64,000 bases of DNA from Tolumonas lignilytica (GCF_000527035.1 NZ_AZUK01000002.1:62001-126000); one strand, 5' to 3'. Shown: positions 27,258 through 37,408, counted from the stretch's first letter. Program-made: numbers and translations. The notes: a model not told the origin generated them from the letters alone.

Positions 27258-28874
27258 ATGACTAACAGTGATATTCAGTTTTTAACAGGCTTTGAGTGGG
27301 CGGAAGTTCGACTTGCTACATTTGACCAACGGTTGTTGTTTGCGAGTGTGCATCTATTACCCAAAGGAAGAACTAAGCCCGAGATAATGAATGGAGTTGA
27401 GACGCATAAGCTCCCTAGGAAGGGGGGAACTCTATACTTCCGACGAACTGTATTAACAGCTAAAGATGCTGTGAAATGGTACAGAGCTATGGAAGAGACG
27501 CCCGTAACACCAGTCCCTTCTTGTAATACAGATCGAGATAGTCAATTTGATGGTATGCCAATCAGAAATACAAAAATGATTGATGACCCTATTTGGCCAA
27601 CTCTAGGATTACCCTATAACAATAGTCTATTTTCAAATCTAGAGACGGTAGATCCTGCTCCCTTTATTGGAAATACCTCTTCGAGAGTTCACCGTCGTTT
27701 TGGCGATGGTAAAGGTTTCGAAGCTATATTGAACGATAGCTCTGCGCTGACTTTTTTGGCAAGAAGGTTGCACATTAAACTTGACTCTCATCCCGAGTAT
27801 TTGGGAAGTATTGTATTACTAGCTCCCGATCCTGTGATAAGTAAGATTGATAATTTCGTTATACCTAACACCAATAGTAATGGTGATGAATATATTTTCT
27901 ATAGATTCGTTCCGAGAGTTGGGCAAACACTTGAGGATCTGAAGCTTATAACATTTGACGAACAAGCAAGCTTACTATCAAGTTTTGAAGTACTAGATGT
28001 CCCGAAAAATGGAATTATAAAGGTCAATAAAGGCAGTTGTATTGGGAAGTATGGTTATGTTGTTACTCACCCTGTTCACGGCATTCTAGCTTACCATCAG
28101 CCTACGGGGTATCTAAGAGCTGTAAATGTAAGTATTGGAGTAGTAGGCGAAACGAGAGAGGTACGCGTACCTATAGGAGAATCAAAGAAGGCTAGCAGTA
28201 TTGATTATGAAGTGAATAGAATATCAAGAAGTAATTCCAATTATGGCTATGACCATATTCCACCCAATGTTAATGCACGAGTTGGAACTGCTGCTAGAGC
28301 GCGTGAGAGACTGTCAGAAGCATTTAGACTTGATCAAAAATGGTTTGGAAAAGGAACTAGAAAGGAAGCTATGGCTTTTATTCGACAAAGAATAAGCAGA
28401 GCTAGGAGTCGAGTCATTATTGCGGATCCGTACTTTGGTATTTTACAGATCCCCCAATTCTTATTAGCTATAACTAGTAATGATGTAAAAATCGAGCTAT
28501 TGACGTCTAGATTAGCCTTTGAAAGTAGCACGCCAACTGACGAAGATGGGAGAACTAAAAATCTTTCCACTAGTGTCGAAGCCAAGGTGCAGCAATTCAA
28601 TGAAGAGGTTGAACGGATAAAAAAAGGAGGGAATCCTGACTTTGATGTAATGGTTTTAAATGGTAAATCACCTGAGCTGCACGATAGATTCCTTGTTATT
28701 GATGATGATGTATGGTTCATGGGGAACTCTCTTAATACGTTAGGGAGTAGAGCATCTATGGTAATTAAGCTACCTAACCCAGATGAAGTACTTTCCGCTT
28801 TAAGGGATTTTCACAATAAATCAGAGAAGTTTAGTGATTATATAAAAAGTATAAAAGATATAGCTGGAGATTAA
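27258..28874 (+). CDS. VPA1262-like N-terminal domain fused to phospholipase-D-like domain
   Basis: A 538-residue protein, first of a three-gene operon. Residues 1 to about 360 resemble a conserved accessory-gene domain that I associate with the VPA1262 family of Vibrio (from memory). The C-terminal 170 residues look like one half of a phospholipase-D-superfamily domain: SRVIIADPYFGILQIPQFLL, then LHDRFLVIDDDVWFMGNSLN with H475 and D482 in an HxR-x4-D variant of the HKD motif. PLD nucleases need two such motifs, so it probably pairs with itself or with the next gene product. Neighbours and isolation point to a defence role (inference). Confidence 0.6.
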   Translation: MTNSDIQFLTGFEWAEVRLATFDQRLLFASVHLLPKGRTKPEIMNGVETHKLPRKGGTLYFRRTVLTAKDAVKWYRAMEETPVTPVPSCNTDRDSQFDGMPIRNTKMIDDPIWPTLGLPYNNSLFSNLETVDPAPFIGNTSSRVHRRFGDGKGFEAILNDSSALTFLARRLHIKLDSHPEYLGSIVLLAPDPVISKIDNFVIPNTNSNGDEYIFYRFVPRVGQTLEDLKLITFDEQASLLSSFEVLDVPKNGIIKVNKGSCIGKYGYVVTHPVHGILAYHQPTGYLRAVNVSIGVVGETREVRVPIGESKKASSIDYEVNRISRSNSNYGYDHIPPNVNARVGTAARARERLSEAFRLDQKWFGKGTRKEAMAFIRQRISRARSRVIIADPYFGILQIPQFLLAITSNDVKIELLTSRLAFESSTPTDEDGRTKNLSTSVEAKVQQFNEEVERIKKGGNPDFDVMVLNGKSPELHDRFLVIDDDVWFMGNSLNTLGSRASMVIKLPNPDEVLSALRDFHNKSEKFSDYIKSIKDIAGD

Positions 28875-28876
28875 CC

Positions 28877-29560
28877 GTGTTTAATAAAGTTGCTCCAAAA
28901 GTTAATATATCAAAAAAAATTACTAAGCTTGAAAATGAAATATTGTGGCCTGCACAGAAAGGGTTTGGTAACTTACCTAATGGGGATTTAAGTAAGTTTC
29001 CAAAAATGGATGCTATAGTGAATAGAAAAAACGCCTTTATGACTAATCCATTACAAACATTTTGGACTGCTATTTCTAACGCAAAAGAAAGAATTTGGAT
29101 TATTGATCCATATATATTTGAGCCAGAAAATAATAAGAATAGCAGACAAAATAGAATCCAATTCATAATTGACCAGTTACATGAGACGTTAGAAGCTTGT
29201 GATATTAAAGTGATTACCAAGTCTCATAATACTATTGAGAATAAAAATATTGATAATGATATACTAATCCAATTTAAGGAGCACGCTCAGTTACTTAATG
29301 GACTAAAAAGCAAAGGTTTAACAATATGTGATATAGATATTAAGTTTAATTTAACGACAAACTTTGATTATATTCATGACCGTTTTGCAATAATAGATGA
29401 TGAACTTTGGCATTTTGGCGCTACAGTTGGCGGTTTTCACTCTCTAGTTAGCGCTGCGACTAGAGGATGGGATGCAAACGAGCATGGCGCAATAGAATTT
29501 TTTAAATTAGTGTGGTCAACTGAAGGTATAGTAGGCAAAAATGAAAATAAAATGGCCTAG
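28877..29560 (+). CDS. phospholipase-D-like protein, second operon member
   Basis: A 227-residue protein that starts at GTG, with GGAG eight bases upstream, two bases behind the previous stop. ERIWIIDPYIFEPEN (about residue 75) and YIHDRFAIIDDELWHFGATVGG (H167, R169, D174) show the same variant HKD half-motif as the first gene. Each protein has one half-site, which is unusual and suggests a homo- or heterodimeric active centre. The end overlaps the next gene by 20 bp. Confidence 0.65.
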   Translation: MFNKVAPKVNISKKITKLENEILWPAQKGFGNLPNGDLSKFPKMDAIVNRKNAFMTNPLQTFWTAISNAKERIWIIDPYIFEPENNKNSRQNRIQFIIDQLHETLEACDIKVITKSHNTIENKNIDNDILIQFKEHAQLLNGLKSKGLTICDIDIKFNLTTNFDYIHDRFAIIDDELWHFGATVGGFHSLVSAATRGWDANEHGAIEFFKLVWSTEGIVGKNENKMA

Positions 29561-31493
29561 AGAAAAGAAAAATGAATCTTATACAGATGGCATTGATGTA
29601 AGAAAGGAATTAAGTTTCTTTATTGAAAATTATGAAGAGTCTTTTTTAGAAAAATGCAGTACTTTAATTGATTCTATTGTTAAAGATGGAGTTAAATACC
29701 CAGAGCTTCAATCAGAAATAAAACATATCATTAAAAATATTGATGTGGACTATTCAACTGAAGATTATCTAGATCTTATATCTACGTGGGCATGTGTATT
29801 AGCAATGGTAAAGTCCCCGAGCTTAAATACATGGTTGAATATAAAAAATATTTTTTATCATTCCAACAATATTATGTATTGGTTAGAGGATTCTATTTTT
29901 GTTCATGCTAAAATTCATCCTAAAGATAGAAAAGTATTTATTACTCTTTCGGAACTAGTAATTGATGCTTTAGAGTTGAATAAGGGAAATTTAATCCCTG
30001 ATAGATATGGAAAGTCAGTTGATAATCTATTACACCGCTGGAAAAAAACATCTGAAAAGCTGACAGAGATTTGGTGGGGATTAAGAGGTGGCGATTCATG
30101 GCTGTATAATTGTGAGTTTGTATTATTCTCCGTATTCAAAACCTTTGATAAAACACAGTTTATCAAAAAGATATCTAGTTCCGAAAACCCTTATCTGATT
30201 GATGCGACCCTTTATGCTATAGGTGTCGATAACTGTTACTCTTGTTGGGAAGATGCTGTAAAGTCTGCTCCAATTGCATTCTCTGAAGATGGTGGATGGA
30301 ATGGATCTATTCTATTGCCCCTACTTTTAGTTGCAGCACGTAGGAATGTTCAACAAGCCGTAAGCCATTTGCCTCAATTTAATTTACCTTCAGAAGATGA
30401 AGCTAAAGCCAAAGCCGAAATTGCTGAATTAACTTCTTCTATTGCTGCGTTGTTAAACAAGAGAAGTGATGCACTCCCATTGTTTGCACGCTGGTCTACT
30501 TGGTTAATGCGAGAGATTATTGTCTCAAATGATTCTGATGAGGATAATGTAACCTCGCCAAATTTCATCAATCATTCGCTAATTAAAGAGATTGGAAAAT
30601 CACTACCATCAGACTGCATATTTCAGGTCTTATCGAAGGAAGTGCCATTGTGGGAGAATTGGATATATAGGTCTGTTCTAACAGTTCATTCATACAACGG
30701 CTTTATTCAACCTCAAGATTGTGAATCGTTTATAGATGAATGGAACCTCAAGTTCGAAGATTGGAAAACAGAAAAAGGTAGGCAGCTTATCGAAAGTTCC
30801 AGTTTGTTTAATATGCAAGGCCAAGAAATCCCAAGCCCATCTAATCAATTCTTAGCATACTCATTTGCTATGTCAGAATCTCCTACCTCTAATTGGAAAC
30901 ATTTATGGTCTAACACAAGGTTATTAAGAGAAATCGTTGAGCTTGGGGACATCGAGGATAGTAGATTAGATCGATACAAAGGAAGTACAGAAGCTGTAAA
31001 GTTAATTTGGTTAGCTTTTTCTGTCGGGATTGCTACTTTAGATCAGCTAGTTCAACAGTATATTGATAGAAAAAATATCTCAAAAGATGAAATACTAAAC
31101 TTATATCGAGCACTATTAGGGGCTTCTAATGAAATGAAAGAGATTAATTATTTCATTGATATAGAGAAGTGGGAAAAAGCTTCGCTGGTGCTGTTTTTAA
31201 GGCGTCTACATTGGGACTCTGAAGTCGGAAAAATAGAAGTGTTCGATTCACGAGATAAACCATCATTTGCAGATTTAGTGGAGCAGTCAACTCATGACGT
31301 TGTATTTTTTTGGAGGTTCATTGAATATGCTATAGGGTATGAAGATCATTTGCTAAACAAAATCGAACTACCGAAGTCTAGGGTTGTTGAACTTGTTGAT
31401 GATATCAAACTGATAAAAAGCGCTAGTGATCGAAAATATAGTATAGATCTAAAAGTCATTGAAAAATGTGCCAAACGATTACTAGATAGCTAG
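29541..31493 (+). CDS. large helical protein of unknown function, third operon member
   Basis: A 650-residue acidic protein with no recognised motif, signal peptide or membrane segment. It reads as mostly alpha-helical repeats throughout, for example LDLISTWACVLAMV and ILPLLLVAARRNVQQAV-like stretches, with many Trp and Leu, like the scaffold or sensor proteins of defence operons. Its first 20 bp overlap the second gene, so translation is coupled. It is the last gene of the operon; behind it lie about 160 bp and then an insertion sequence. Confidence 0.6.
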   Translation: MKIKWPREKKNESYTDGIDVRKELSFFIENYEESFLEKCSTLIDSIVKDGVKYPELQSEIKHIIKNIDVDYSTEDYLDLISTWACVLAMVKSPSLNTWLNIKNIFYHSNNIMYWLEDSIFVHAKIHPKDRKVFITLSELVIDALELNKGNLIPDRYGKSVDNLLHRWKKTSEKLTEIWWGLRGGDSWLYNCEFVLFSVFKTFDKTQFIKKISSSENPYLIDATLYAIGVDNCYSCWEDAVKSAPIAFSEDGGWNGSILLPLLLVAARRNVQQAVSHLPQFNLPSEDEAKAKAEIAELTSSIAALLNKRSDALPLFARWSTWLMREIIVSNDSDEDNVTSPNFINHSLIKEIGKSLPSDCIFQVLSKEVPLWENWIYRSVLTVHSYNGFIQPQDCESFIDEWNLKFEDWKTEKGRQLIESSSLFNMQGQEIPSPSNQFLAYSFAMSESPTSNWKHLWSNTRLLREIVELGDIEDSRLDRYKGSTEAVKLIWLAFSVGIATLDQLVQQYIDRKNISKDEILNLYRALLGASNEMKEINYFIDIEKWEKASLVLFLRRLHWDSEVGKIEVFDSRDKPSFADLVEQSTHDVVFFWRFIEYAIGYEDHLLNKIELPKSRVVELVDDIKLIKSASDRKYSIDLKVIEKCAKRLLDS

Positions 31494-31725
31494 AGTGACT
31501 GTCATTTTATACGCTGAACCAGTGGTCAACGCTGGTTGTCTAACGCTCGGATACTACGTGCGTATCAGTATTCTGGAGGGAAGGTGATACCAGTCACAAC
31601 TCCTTGTTTTATGCTGAAATAACACAAGGCGCGAAAAGACATAGAAAATGGGATGGTAATCACCCCGTAAAATAACTGGCGTCAAAAGTAGAGTTTTCTC
31701 GTACGATAAACGCAGGAGATTCTTT

Positions 31726-31992
31726 ATGAAAACATCAAAATTTACTGACAGCCAAATCATGGCGATCCTCAAACAAGCTGAGGCTGGCACACCTGTTCCT
31801 GAATTATGCCGGGAGCATGGCATGAGTTCGGCGAGTTTTTACAAATGGCGAGCTAAATTCGGCGGCATGGATGCATCGCTGATGGCTCGTTTAAAGGAAC
31901 TTGAAACTGAAAATGCTCGGCTGAAAAAAATGTATGCCGAAGAGCGGCTCAAGGCCGAAGTGATCCAGGAAGCCATGGCAAAAAAGTGGTAA
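31726..31992 (+). CDS. IS3-family transposase OrfA
   Basis: An 88-residue protein with a helix-turn-helix (FTDSQIMAILKQAEAGTPV, then ELCREHGMSSASFYKWRAKF) and a leucine-zipper-like coiled coil (LKELETENARLKKMYAEERL), as in other IS3 OrfA proteins, which bind the element ends and make a fusion with OrfB by frameshift. The ORF is open and starts at a good AGGAG site. It overlaps orfB by a few bases. Confidence 0.85.
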   Translation: MKTSKFTDSQIMAILKQAEAGTPVPELCREHGMSSASFYKWRAKFGGMDASLMARLKELETENARLKKMYAEERLKAEVIQEAMAKKW

Positions 31993-32800
31993 AGCCGTCG
32001 CAGCGCAAAGCGATGGCACAAGATGCGGTTGCTAATCGAAAAATCAGCATCCGTTTAGCCTGTGCTGCATTTTGCATTAGCGAAACCTGCTACCGATACC
32101 AGCGCATCATGACGATGAGAATGCTGCAATTGCTGACTTGCTCGTTGATTTAACAGAGAAAGAAACAGATTGGGGCTTTGGGCTGTGTTTTCATTATTTG
32201 CGTAACGTCAAAGGTTTTGGTTGGAATCACAAACGGGTTTATCGAATTTACTGCGAATTGGCGTTAAATCTGCGGATAAAGCCACGTAGAAGGTTAAAAC
32301 GAAATGCGCCAGAACCGCTTTAAGAGCCAACGAAATCGAACCAAGTGTGGTCGATAGATTTTATGCATGACCAATTGGCTGATGGTCGAAGCTATCGACT
32401 GTTCAACGTGATTGATGACTTTAAACGTGAAAGGCTTGCGATTGAAGCAGGTTTTTCGTTACCGACAGTGCGTGTGATCCGAACCCTAAACCAACTACTT
32501 GAATGGCGAACAAAACCACTCGCAATCCGCTGCGACAATGGGCCGGAGTTTATTAGCCACGAATTTACGGAATGGGCGAAAAAGCATGAGATCAGGATTG
32601 ATTACATTCAACCAGGCAAGCCGCAGCAAAATGCGTACATCGAACGGCACAACAAGACGATCAGGTATAGCTGGGTAAGCAAACATTTATTTGATACGCT
32701 TGAAGAAGTTCAGGACTATGCCACAAAGTGGTTGTGGTTTTACAATCATGAACGGCCACATAAAGCCAATGGCGGTAAGCCACCATTGATGGCCGCATAA
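31986..32800 (+). pseudogene. IS3-family transposase OrfB (integrase core), broken
   Basis: The frame starting at GTG 31986 encodes VKPSQRKAMAQ and then ISIRLACAAFCISETCYRYQ; a frameshift near 32107 moves the reading to DENAAIADLLVDLTEKE. That second frame then has an in-frame TAA at 32321-32323, after which the DDE core continues with [20 protein letters not shown] and [14 protein letters not shown]. The three acidic residues are present, but two lesions make it non-functional unless recoded. Confidence 0.8.
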
Positions 32801-32906
32801 CCTCTACTTTTAACTGCGGTTAAAAATGGGAGGATTACCATGGACAAAGCCGTGCTGAAACGGGATTTTTTCCAAGGTTTTTTGCACGGTGCGGCATAGA
32901 AATAAA

Positions 32907-32934
32907 AAAAGGGTCGGATAATACCGACCCTTTT
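32907..32934 (-). terminator. rho-independent terminator of the lipoprotein gene
   Basis: AAAAGGGTCGG (32907-32917) pairs with CCGACCCTTTT (32924-32934) around ATAATA. On the minus strand the hairpin is followed by a T-run (the A-run 32901-32910 on the plus strand). It lies 20 bp past the stop of the minus-strand lipoprotein gene. Confidence 0.85.
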
Positions 32935-32954
32935 GTAGACAGTTAGCGTTTTGA

Positions 32955-33749
32955 CTACCGGAGTTTGGTGCGATAATAGATAATATTATCGCCCACGAAG
33001 GAATCGATAACCAGTGTTTGGTTACACGCTCCGACACGTTGTTGATGTTGACGGCCCATTGTCGAAATGCCGGAAATCGTCATTGTGGCACGATTACCAC
33101 AATTAAATCCCATGACGCCATCCCGAGTCCCCATGAAGTACACCGGTTCAGAACGACCACCAAAAATATCTACTGTTTCAGTTCTAACGTTGGTGGCGTC
33201 AAACTTAAAGACACGTTCATTAAGCAATGATTTTCGCATGTCATAATCAGCGATGACATACCATTCATGATCGCTTTCTAACTGAATTGCATAAAGCCAG
33301 TTCATGACAGTACCGCTAATTATATAACCAGTTAATGCAATTTTGGTTACACCTGGCATAACCCCAGAGCCAGCAATAGGAATTAAGTTTACCTGACTAT
33401 ATTTGTTGTCCGATGGAGACATAAATTTAAAGTCGTCCCAGGCAAATGTACCAGCTATTTCATATTGCCCTTTTTTTACCGTGATTGGGTAACGGGTGCC
33501 TTCATACAACATGCTAAATGTTATATCGGTTGGCGCGACCATGACGGGCAAACCAGATTTGTAGTTAACCGTGGTTTTTAGTACATCCCCTTGATAAGCA
33601 ATGAGTTGTTCTGAATAACCAGTCACTGGGCTTCGAGATATAGGTTTTATCTTAATGTGATCGGTATATTTTGAAAAATTTCCCTGAGTGGCACACCCGG
33701 TCAGCGCGGCAACAATAATGACCGCAGCGATTGATAGTTTTTTATTCAT
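32955..33749 (-). CDS. putative outer-membrane or periplasmic lipoprotein
   Basis: About 264 residues starting at MNKKLSIAAVIIVAALTGCATQ, a signal peptide with a clear lipobox LTGC, so it should be a lipoprotein. The mature protein is beta-rich (YPITVKKGQYEIAG, WYVIADYDMRKSLLNE) with a C-terminal pair of cysteines (FNCGNRATMT and GACNQTLVI). No family recognised. A longer version from a TTG at 33800 has a better ribosome site, but the ATG at 33749 gives a normal signal peptide, so I prefer it. It is followed by a strong terminator. Confidence 0.65.
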   Translation of the reverse strand: MNKKLSIAAVIIVAALTGCATQGNFSKYTDHIKIKPISRSPVTGYSEQLIAYQGDVLKTTVNYKSGLPVMVAPTDITFSMLYEGTRYPITVKKGQYEIAGTFAWDDFKFMSPSDNKYSQVNLIPIAGSGVMPGVTKIALTGYIISGTVMNWLYAIQLESDHEWYVIADYDMRKSLLNERVFKFDATNVRTETVDIFGGRSEPVYFMGTRDGVMGFNCGNRATMTISGISTMGRQHQQRVGACNQTLVIDSFVGDNIIYYRTKLR

Positions 33750-34388
33750 ATTTTTGTGAGAAACACTGCTTTTACGCAGTTGGAATAGCCATGAATACAA
33801 GCAATCTCCAGTTCTCTCCTCCGTTATAATTTTGTGGCTATTGTTTATTTATTGTGAATAAATTTAAAAGAAAATGAGACAATGAAAAAAATTGTGTTCG
33901 TTCTCAGTTGACTTAACGCTTGCTTATAGAATAACAGTATTTTTTAGCAAAAAAAAATAACAACAAGATTTTGATTTGTGTTGCTGATAGCGTTAGCCAT
34001 TAGCAACCGTATGCGTTGGGAAGTAGCCTTATTATTGGTCGAAAAATGCCGTATATGTCTCTCTTGCGTTGGAGTGGTTTTTGGGCTGCAACATATCCCA
34101 ACGTAGCTGGGGGTTTATCAATAGCCATTTAGATCATAAAAATTACAGGCTCCATGTAGCATTAGAAAAATTAGGTAAATTCAGATATCCAAAATTGTTA
34201 TGAACAATGAGACTAAGAAGGAATGGGGCAAATCCGAGCTACGGATTCTGCACCTAGGACCTCTGTAGACAAAGAGTTGCAACTTAAACACTCGACTCTC
34301 GTTGAATGCACTGAAGCAAAAGGGCATTTACACCTCATTGGGGTTTTAAAGTATGATTCAAACAATACTCATGCACATTCACTAACCT
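33750..34388. other. gap of about 640 bp without supported gene
   Basis: AT-rich, with no convincing ORF. A 61-codon ORF (34223-34408) overlaps the helicase start and looks random. A run of about 58 open codons ending at 34201 has no start. The stretch may hold the promoter of the helicase gene and remnants of a lost gene. Confidence 0.3.
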
Positions 34389-37259
34389 ATGTCGAATTTG
34401 TGTTTTGATTTCAAACCATCATTTCTGTTTCGACTGTTTACTCACGGTGTAAACAGGCTCTCTATCTCACCCGATGATTTGAATTTCTGTGGGAAAAATC
34501 AGAAGAAATCAAAAGTACCCTTTGCTGATTTGACTCATTTACCGGCGACGCATTCATGGCTGTTTTTCCATACGGTGGAATTCAAAACGTCGCAGGGATT
34601 GTTCAAACTCCGTGGATTGTCTAAAACACAGGCGTTATTTGCTAAAAAGCAAATTGATACCTTTTGGTATTTAAGTCGGGTAGGGCAGGTACAAACCTGG
34701 CTGAAAGAAATTAGAGAAGAGCTACACAAACCACATTATCTTCGCTCATCACAGTGGTTAGTGCTGCAACAGCGAATTGAAACAGACAAGGCATGGCTAC
34801 CTGCTTTGCCTCCGACTGGCTTGCTGGAGGCAAACATTGAGCAATTATTTTTTGATGTTTCCGAAATCCTAACAAATCCGCTCAAGTTCCTAAAAGCATC
34901 CCGTGAGCAACATATCAATCAGCAACTGCAACGCTATGGTTCGCTATTCGATACCGTCGAATCATCACCGCTAACGGATAAACAACGGTTAGCGTGCATT
35001 GTTGATGACAATAACAACTTAGTTCTGGCGGGGGCAGGTACTGGGAAAACGAGTACCGTAATTGGGCGTGTCGCTTATTTAGTACAAAGTGGTCTGGCAG
35101 ATCCAAGCGAAATATTGCTATTAGCTTTTGCTAACAAAGCGCAGCAGGAGATGCGTGAACGTCTCCAGTCCCGATTAGGTATTGATGGTGTTTCGGTCAA
35201 TACCTTCCATAGTCTTGGCCTTCAGATTTTGGCGGCGGTGGAACATGGCAAACCGAGTATTTCGAAGTACGCTGAAGATGCCTCACTCAAGACCTATTTG
35301 GTCGAGCAAACCTTTCAGAAGCTTCAGCAGGATGAAAGCTATCGTCAGCAATTGCTGCTGTATTTTGAAAAATGGTTATTTCCTGAGGAAAATCCGTTCG
35401 AATTTCAGTCCTATGGCGATTACATCAATTACTTGAACGATAATGAAATCCGGACACTGAAGAATGAAAAGGTAAAAAGCTTTGCTGAATGTCAGATAGC
35501 CAATTATCTCTTTAAAAACGGCATCGAATATCAATATGAAGCGAAATATAAGATTGATACCCGTACACCAGAATTCCGTACTTATCAGCCAGATTTCTAC
35601 TTGCCGGAATATGACATCTACATCGAGCATTTTGGTATCGACCGACAAAGCAACACAGCGCCTTACGTTGACCGGGAAAAATATCTGCAAGGGATGCGGT
35701 GGAAGCGGGCACTACATGCTGAACATCGCACCCAATTAATTGAGACGTTCCACTATGAACAGCAGGAACAAATACTCCTCATGGAGCTTGAGAAAAAGCT
35801 GAAGAAAGTCGGAGTGGTATTTGAACCTTTACCTGCTGACTCGGTGCTTGAAACCCTACGCGAATTCGGGGCCATTACAGCCTTTTCAAGGCTGCTATCA
35901 GATCTGTTATCTCAATATAAAAATGCTCATCTGACCGATGAAGAATTAGCTAAAAAAATCCTCCAAGCTAAAAAGCCCGACCAGATGCAGGCTGCGATGA
36001 CACTCTTAAAACCCATTGTTGAAGTTTATCAGCAAGCGCTTGTAAGTGAGGGAGCTATTGATTTCGATGACATGATTGGTCTGGCTTATGATTATGTCAG
36101 GGATGGGCTTTACCATTCCCGCTGGAAATATATTCTGATTGATGAATATCAGGACATCTCGTTACCCAGAGCAAAGCTGGTAAAAGCCTTACATGACCAA
36201 CAACCAGAAGGCTCACTGTTCTGTGTCGGTGATGATTGGCAGTCTATCTACCGGTTTACAGGAAGCGATATTCATCTCACTTCAGAGTTTCAAACATTCT
36301 TTGGGTATACTCAAATCACAAAGCTGGATAAAACGTTCCGTTTCAACAGCAGCATTAATGAGATCGCCAGTCGGTTTGTGTTGAAGAACCCAATTCAATT
36401 GAAAAAAGAAATTACATCACATCGCCAGGTTGAAAATCGGGCGGTTTCGCTGATGAGAACCAATAAACAGACACCGCAGGCTGTTGATGAAATTCTTGTG
36501 TCACTCGCCAGAGAGGCTAAGCCTGGCTCAAGTGTGTATTTCCTGGCCCGATTTAGAGAGCTACTGCCCAATCTGGAATGCCGTAAAACCATTGAGCAGA
36601 AGTATCGGACAAATTTTGAATTTAGGTATGACACTATTCATGCATCCAAGGGAAAGGAAGCTGATTATGTGGTGTTGCTCGGCTTAACACAGGGAAAATA
36701 TGGGCTGCCTTCGGGGATTGTAACCCATCCACTCATTAACGCTTTGCAACCTGAGACTGAAGCCTTTCCGGATGCGGAAGAAAGGCGTTTATTTTATGTC
36801 GCATTGACGCGTGCGAAACATAAAGTCGTTATTGTCACCAATATGCTGAAAGCGTCTGAGTTTATTAAAGAGCTTATTGAGGATGGCTATCCACTAGCGT
36901 TAGACGAGTTTGAATGCACACTGGAACAAAGAAATGCACAAGCATTACCTTGTCCTACTTGCAAGACTGGCACGTTAATATTGCGTGACAGTGTTCGTGG
37001 TAAATTTATGGGGTGTTCCAATTACCCGCTTTGCAAACATATTCGCCATGCATGTCCGAATTGCTATTCGGAAATGAGTGAAGCCAACGGCTCTCGTACG
37101 TGTGTGAATATACACTGCCGGACTCGTATTCAAATTTGTCCGCAATGTGGTGGAGATCTGATTTTACGTAAAGGACAATATGGCCAATTTTATGGTTGCT
37201 CAAATTATCGCGGTGTAGAAAAACCGAGCTGCGGTTATACACTAAAAGCCAACCATTAA
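34389..37259 (+). CDS. helD: HelD-like UvrD-family helicase with inserted nuclease-like domain and zinc fingers
   Basis: A 956-residue SF1 helicase, much longer than E. coli HelD (684). It has a HelD-type N-terminal region, then Walker A LAGAGTGKTS (about residue 214), LAFANKAQQEM, then an extra domain, motif II DEYQDIS (about 584), GDDWQSIYRF, motif V SKGKEADYVVLLG and motif VI VALTRAKHKVV. The extra domain (about 365-440) shows FAECQIANYLF (E367), YQPDFYL (D402) and IYIEHFG (E413), an EPDx-E arrangement like restriction-type nucleases. The last 100 residues carry CPTC, GCSNYPLC, CPNC and CPQCGG clusters, topoisomerase-like zinc fingers. It probably unwinds and cuts DNA (inference). Confidence 0.8.
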   Translation: MSNLCFDFKPSFLFRLFTHGVNRLSISPDDLNFCGKNQKKSKVPFADLTHLPATHSWLFFHTVEFKTSQGLFKLRGLSKTQALFAKKQIDTFWYLSRVGQVQTWLKEIREELHKPHYLRSSQWLVLQQRIETDKAWLPALPPTGLLEANIEQLFFDVSEILTNPLKFLKASREQHINQQLQRYGSLFDTVESSPLTDKQRLACIVDDNNNLVLAGAGTGKTSTVIGRVAYLVQSGLADPSEILLLAFANKAQQEMRERLQSRLGIDGVSVNTFHSLGLQILAAVEHGKPSISKYAEDASLKTYLVEQTFQKLQQDESYRQQLLLYFEKWLFPEENPFEFQSYGDYINYLNDNEIRTLKNEKVKSFAECQIANYLFKNGIEYQYEAKYKIDTRTPEFRTYQPDFYLPEYDIYIEHFGIDRQSNTAPYVDREKYLQGMRWKRALHAEHRTQLIETFHYEQQEQILLMELEKKLKKVGVVFEPLPADSVLETLREFGAITAFSRLLSDLLSQYKNAHLTDEELAKKILQAKKPDQMQAAMTLLKPIVEVYQQALVSEGAIDFDDMIGLAYDYVRDGLYHSRWKYILIDEYQDISLPRAKLVKALHDQQPEGSLFCVGDDWQSIYRFTGSDIHLTSEFQTFFGYTQITKLDKTFRFNSSINEIASRFVLKNPIQLKKEITSHRQVENRAVSLMRTNKQTPQAVDEILVSLAREAKPGSSVYFLARFRELLPNLECRKTIEQKYRTNFEFRYDTIHASKGKEADYVVLLGLTQGKYGLPSGIVTHPLINALQPETEAFPDAEERRLFYVALTRAKHKVVIVTNMLKASEFIKELIEDGYPLALDEFECTLEQRNAQALPCPTCKTGTLILRDSVRGKFMGCSNYPLCKHIRHACPNCYSEMSEANGSRTCVNIHCRTRIQICPQCGGDLILRKGQYGQFYGCSNYRGVEKPSCGYTLKANH

Positions 37260-37408
37260 TTCACGGTTAGTTATGCGAAAAAATGCAAACTGGATTTTTT
37301 CAGATAAGATAGGACTGCATTTGTTATGCTTCAAGACGCAGTCCCGCTTGAATTTTATTATGCTCTCCAGAGCGTTTACCTTTTTATTTGAAAATTACAG
37401 GTACAACC

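Larger units (their letters stand above)
31654..32840 (+). mobile_element. IS3-family insertion sequence, decayed
   Basis: An element of about 1.19 kb with imperfect terminal inverted repeats of about 40 bp. The left end reads TGGTAATCACCCC and the right end, reverse complemented, TGGTAATCCTCCC; both end inward at AAAAGTAGAG (31684-31693 and 32802-32811). The ends TG...CA are usual for IS3. orfA is intact, orfB is broken. No convincing target duplication can be seen. The orfA sequence is like that of the IS51/IS407-type group. Confidence 0.8.

Noticed and set aside
34223-34408. 61-codon ORF before the helicase
   Set aside because: Overlaps the helicase start, poorly placed ribosome site and random-looking residues.
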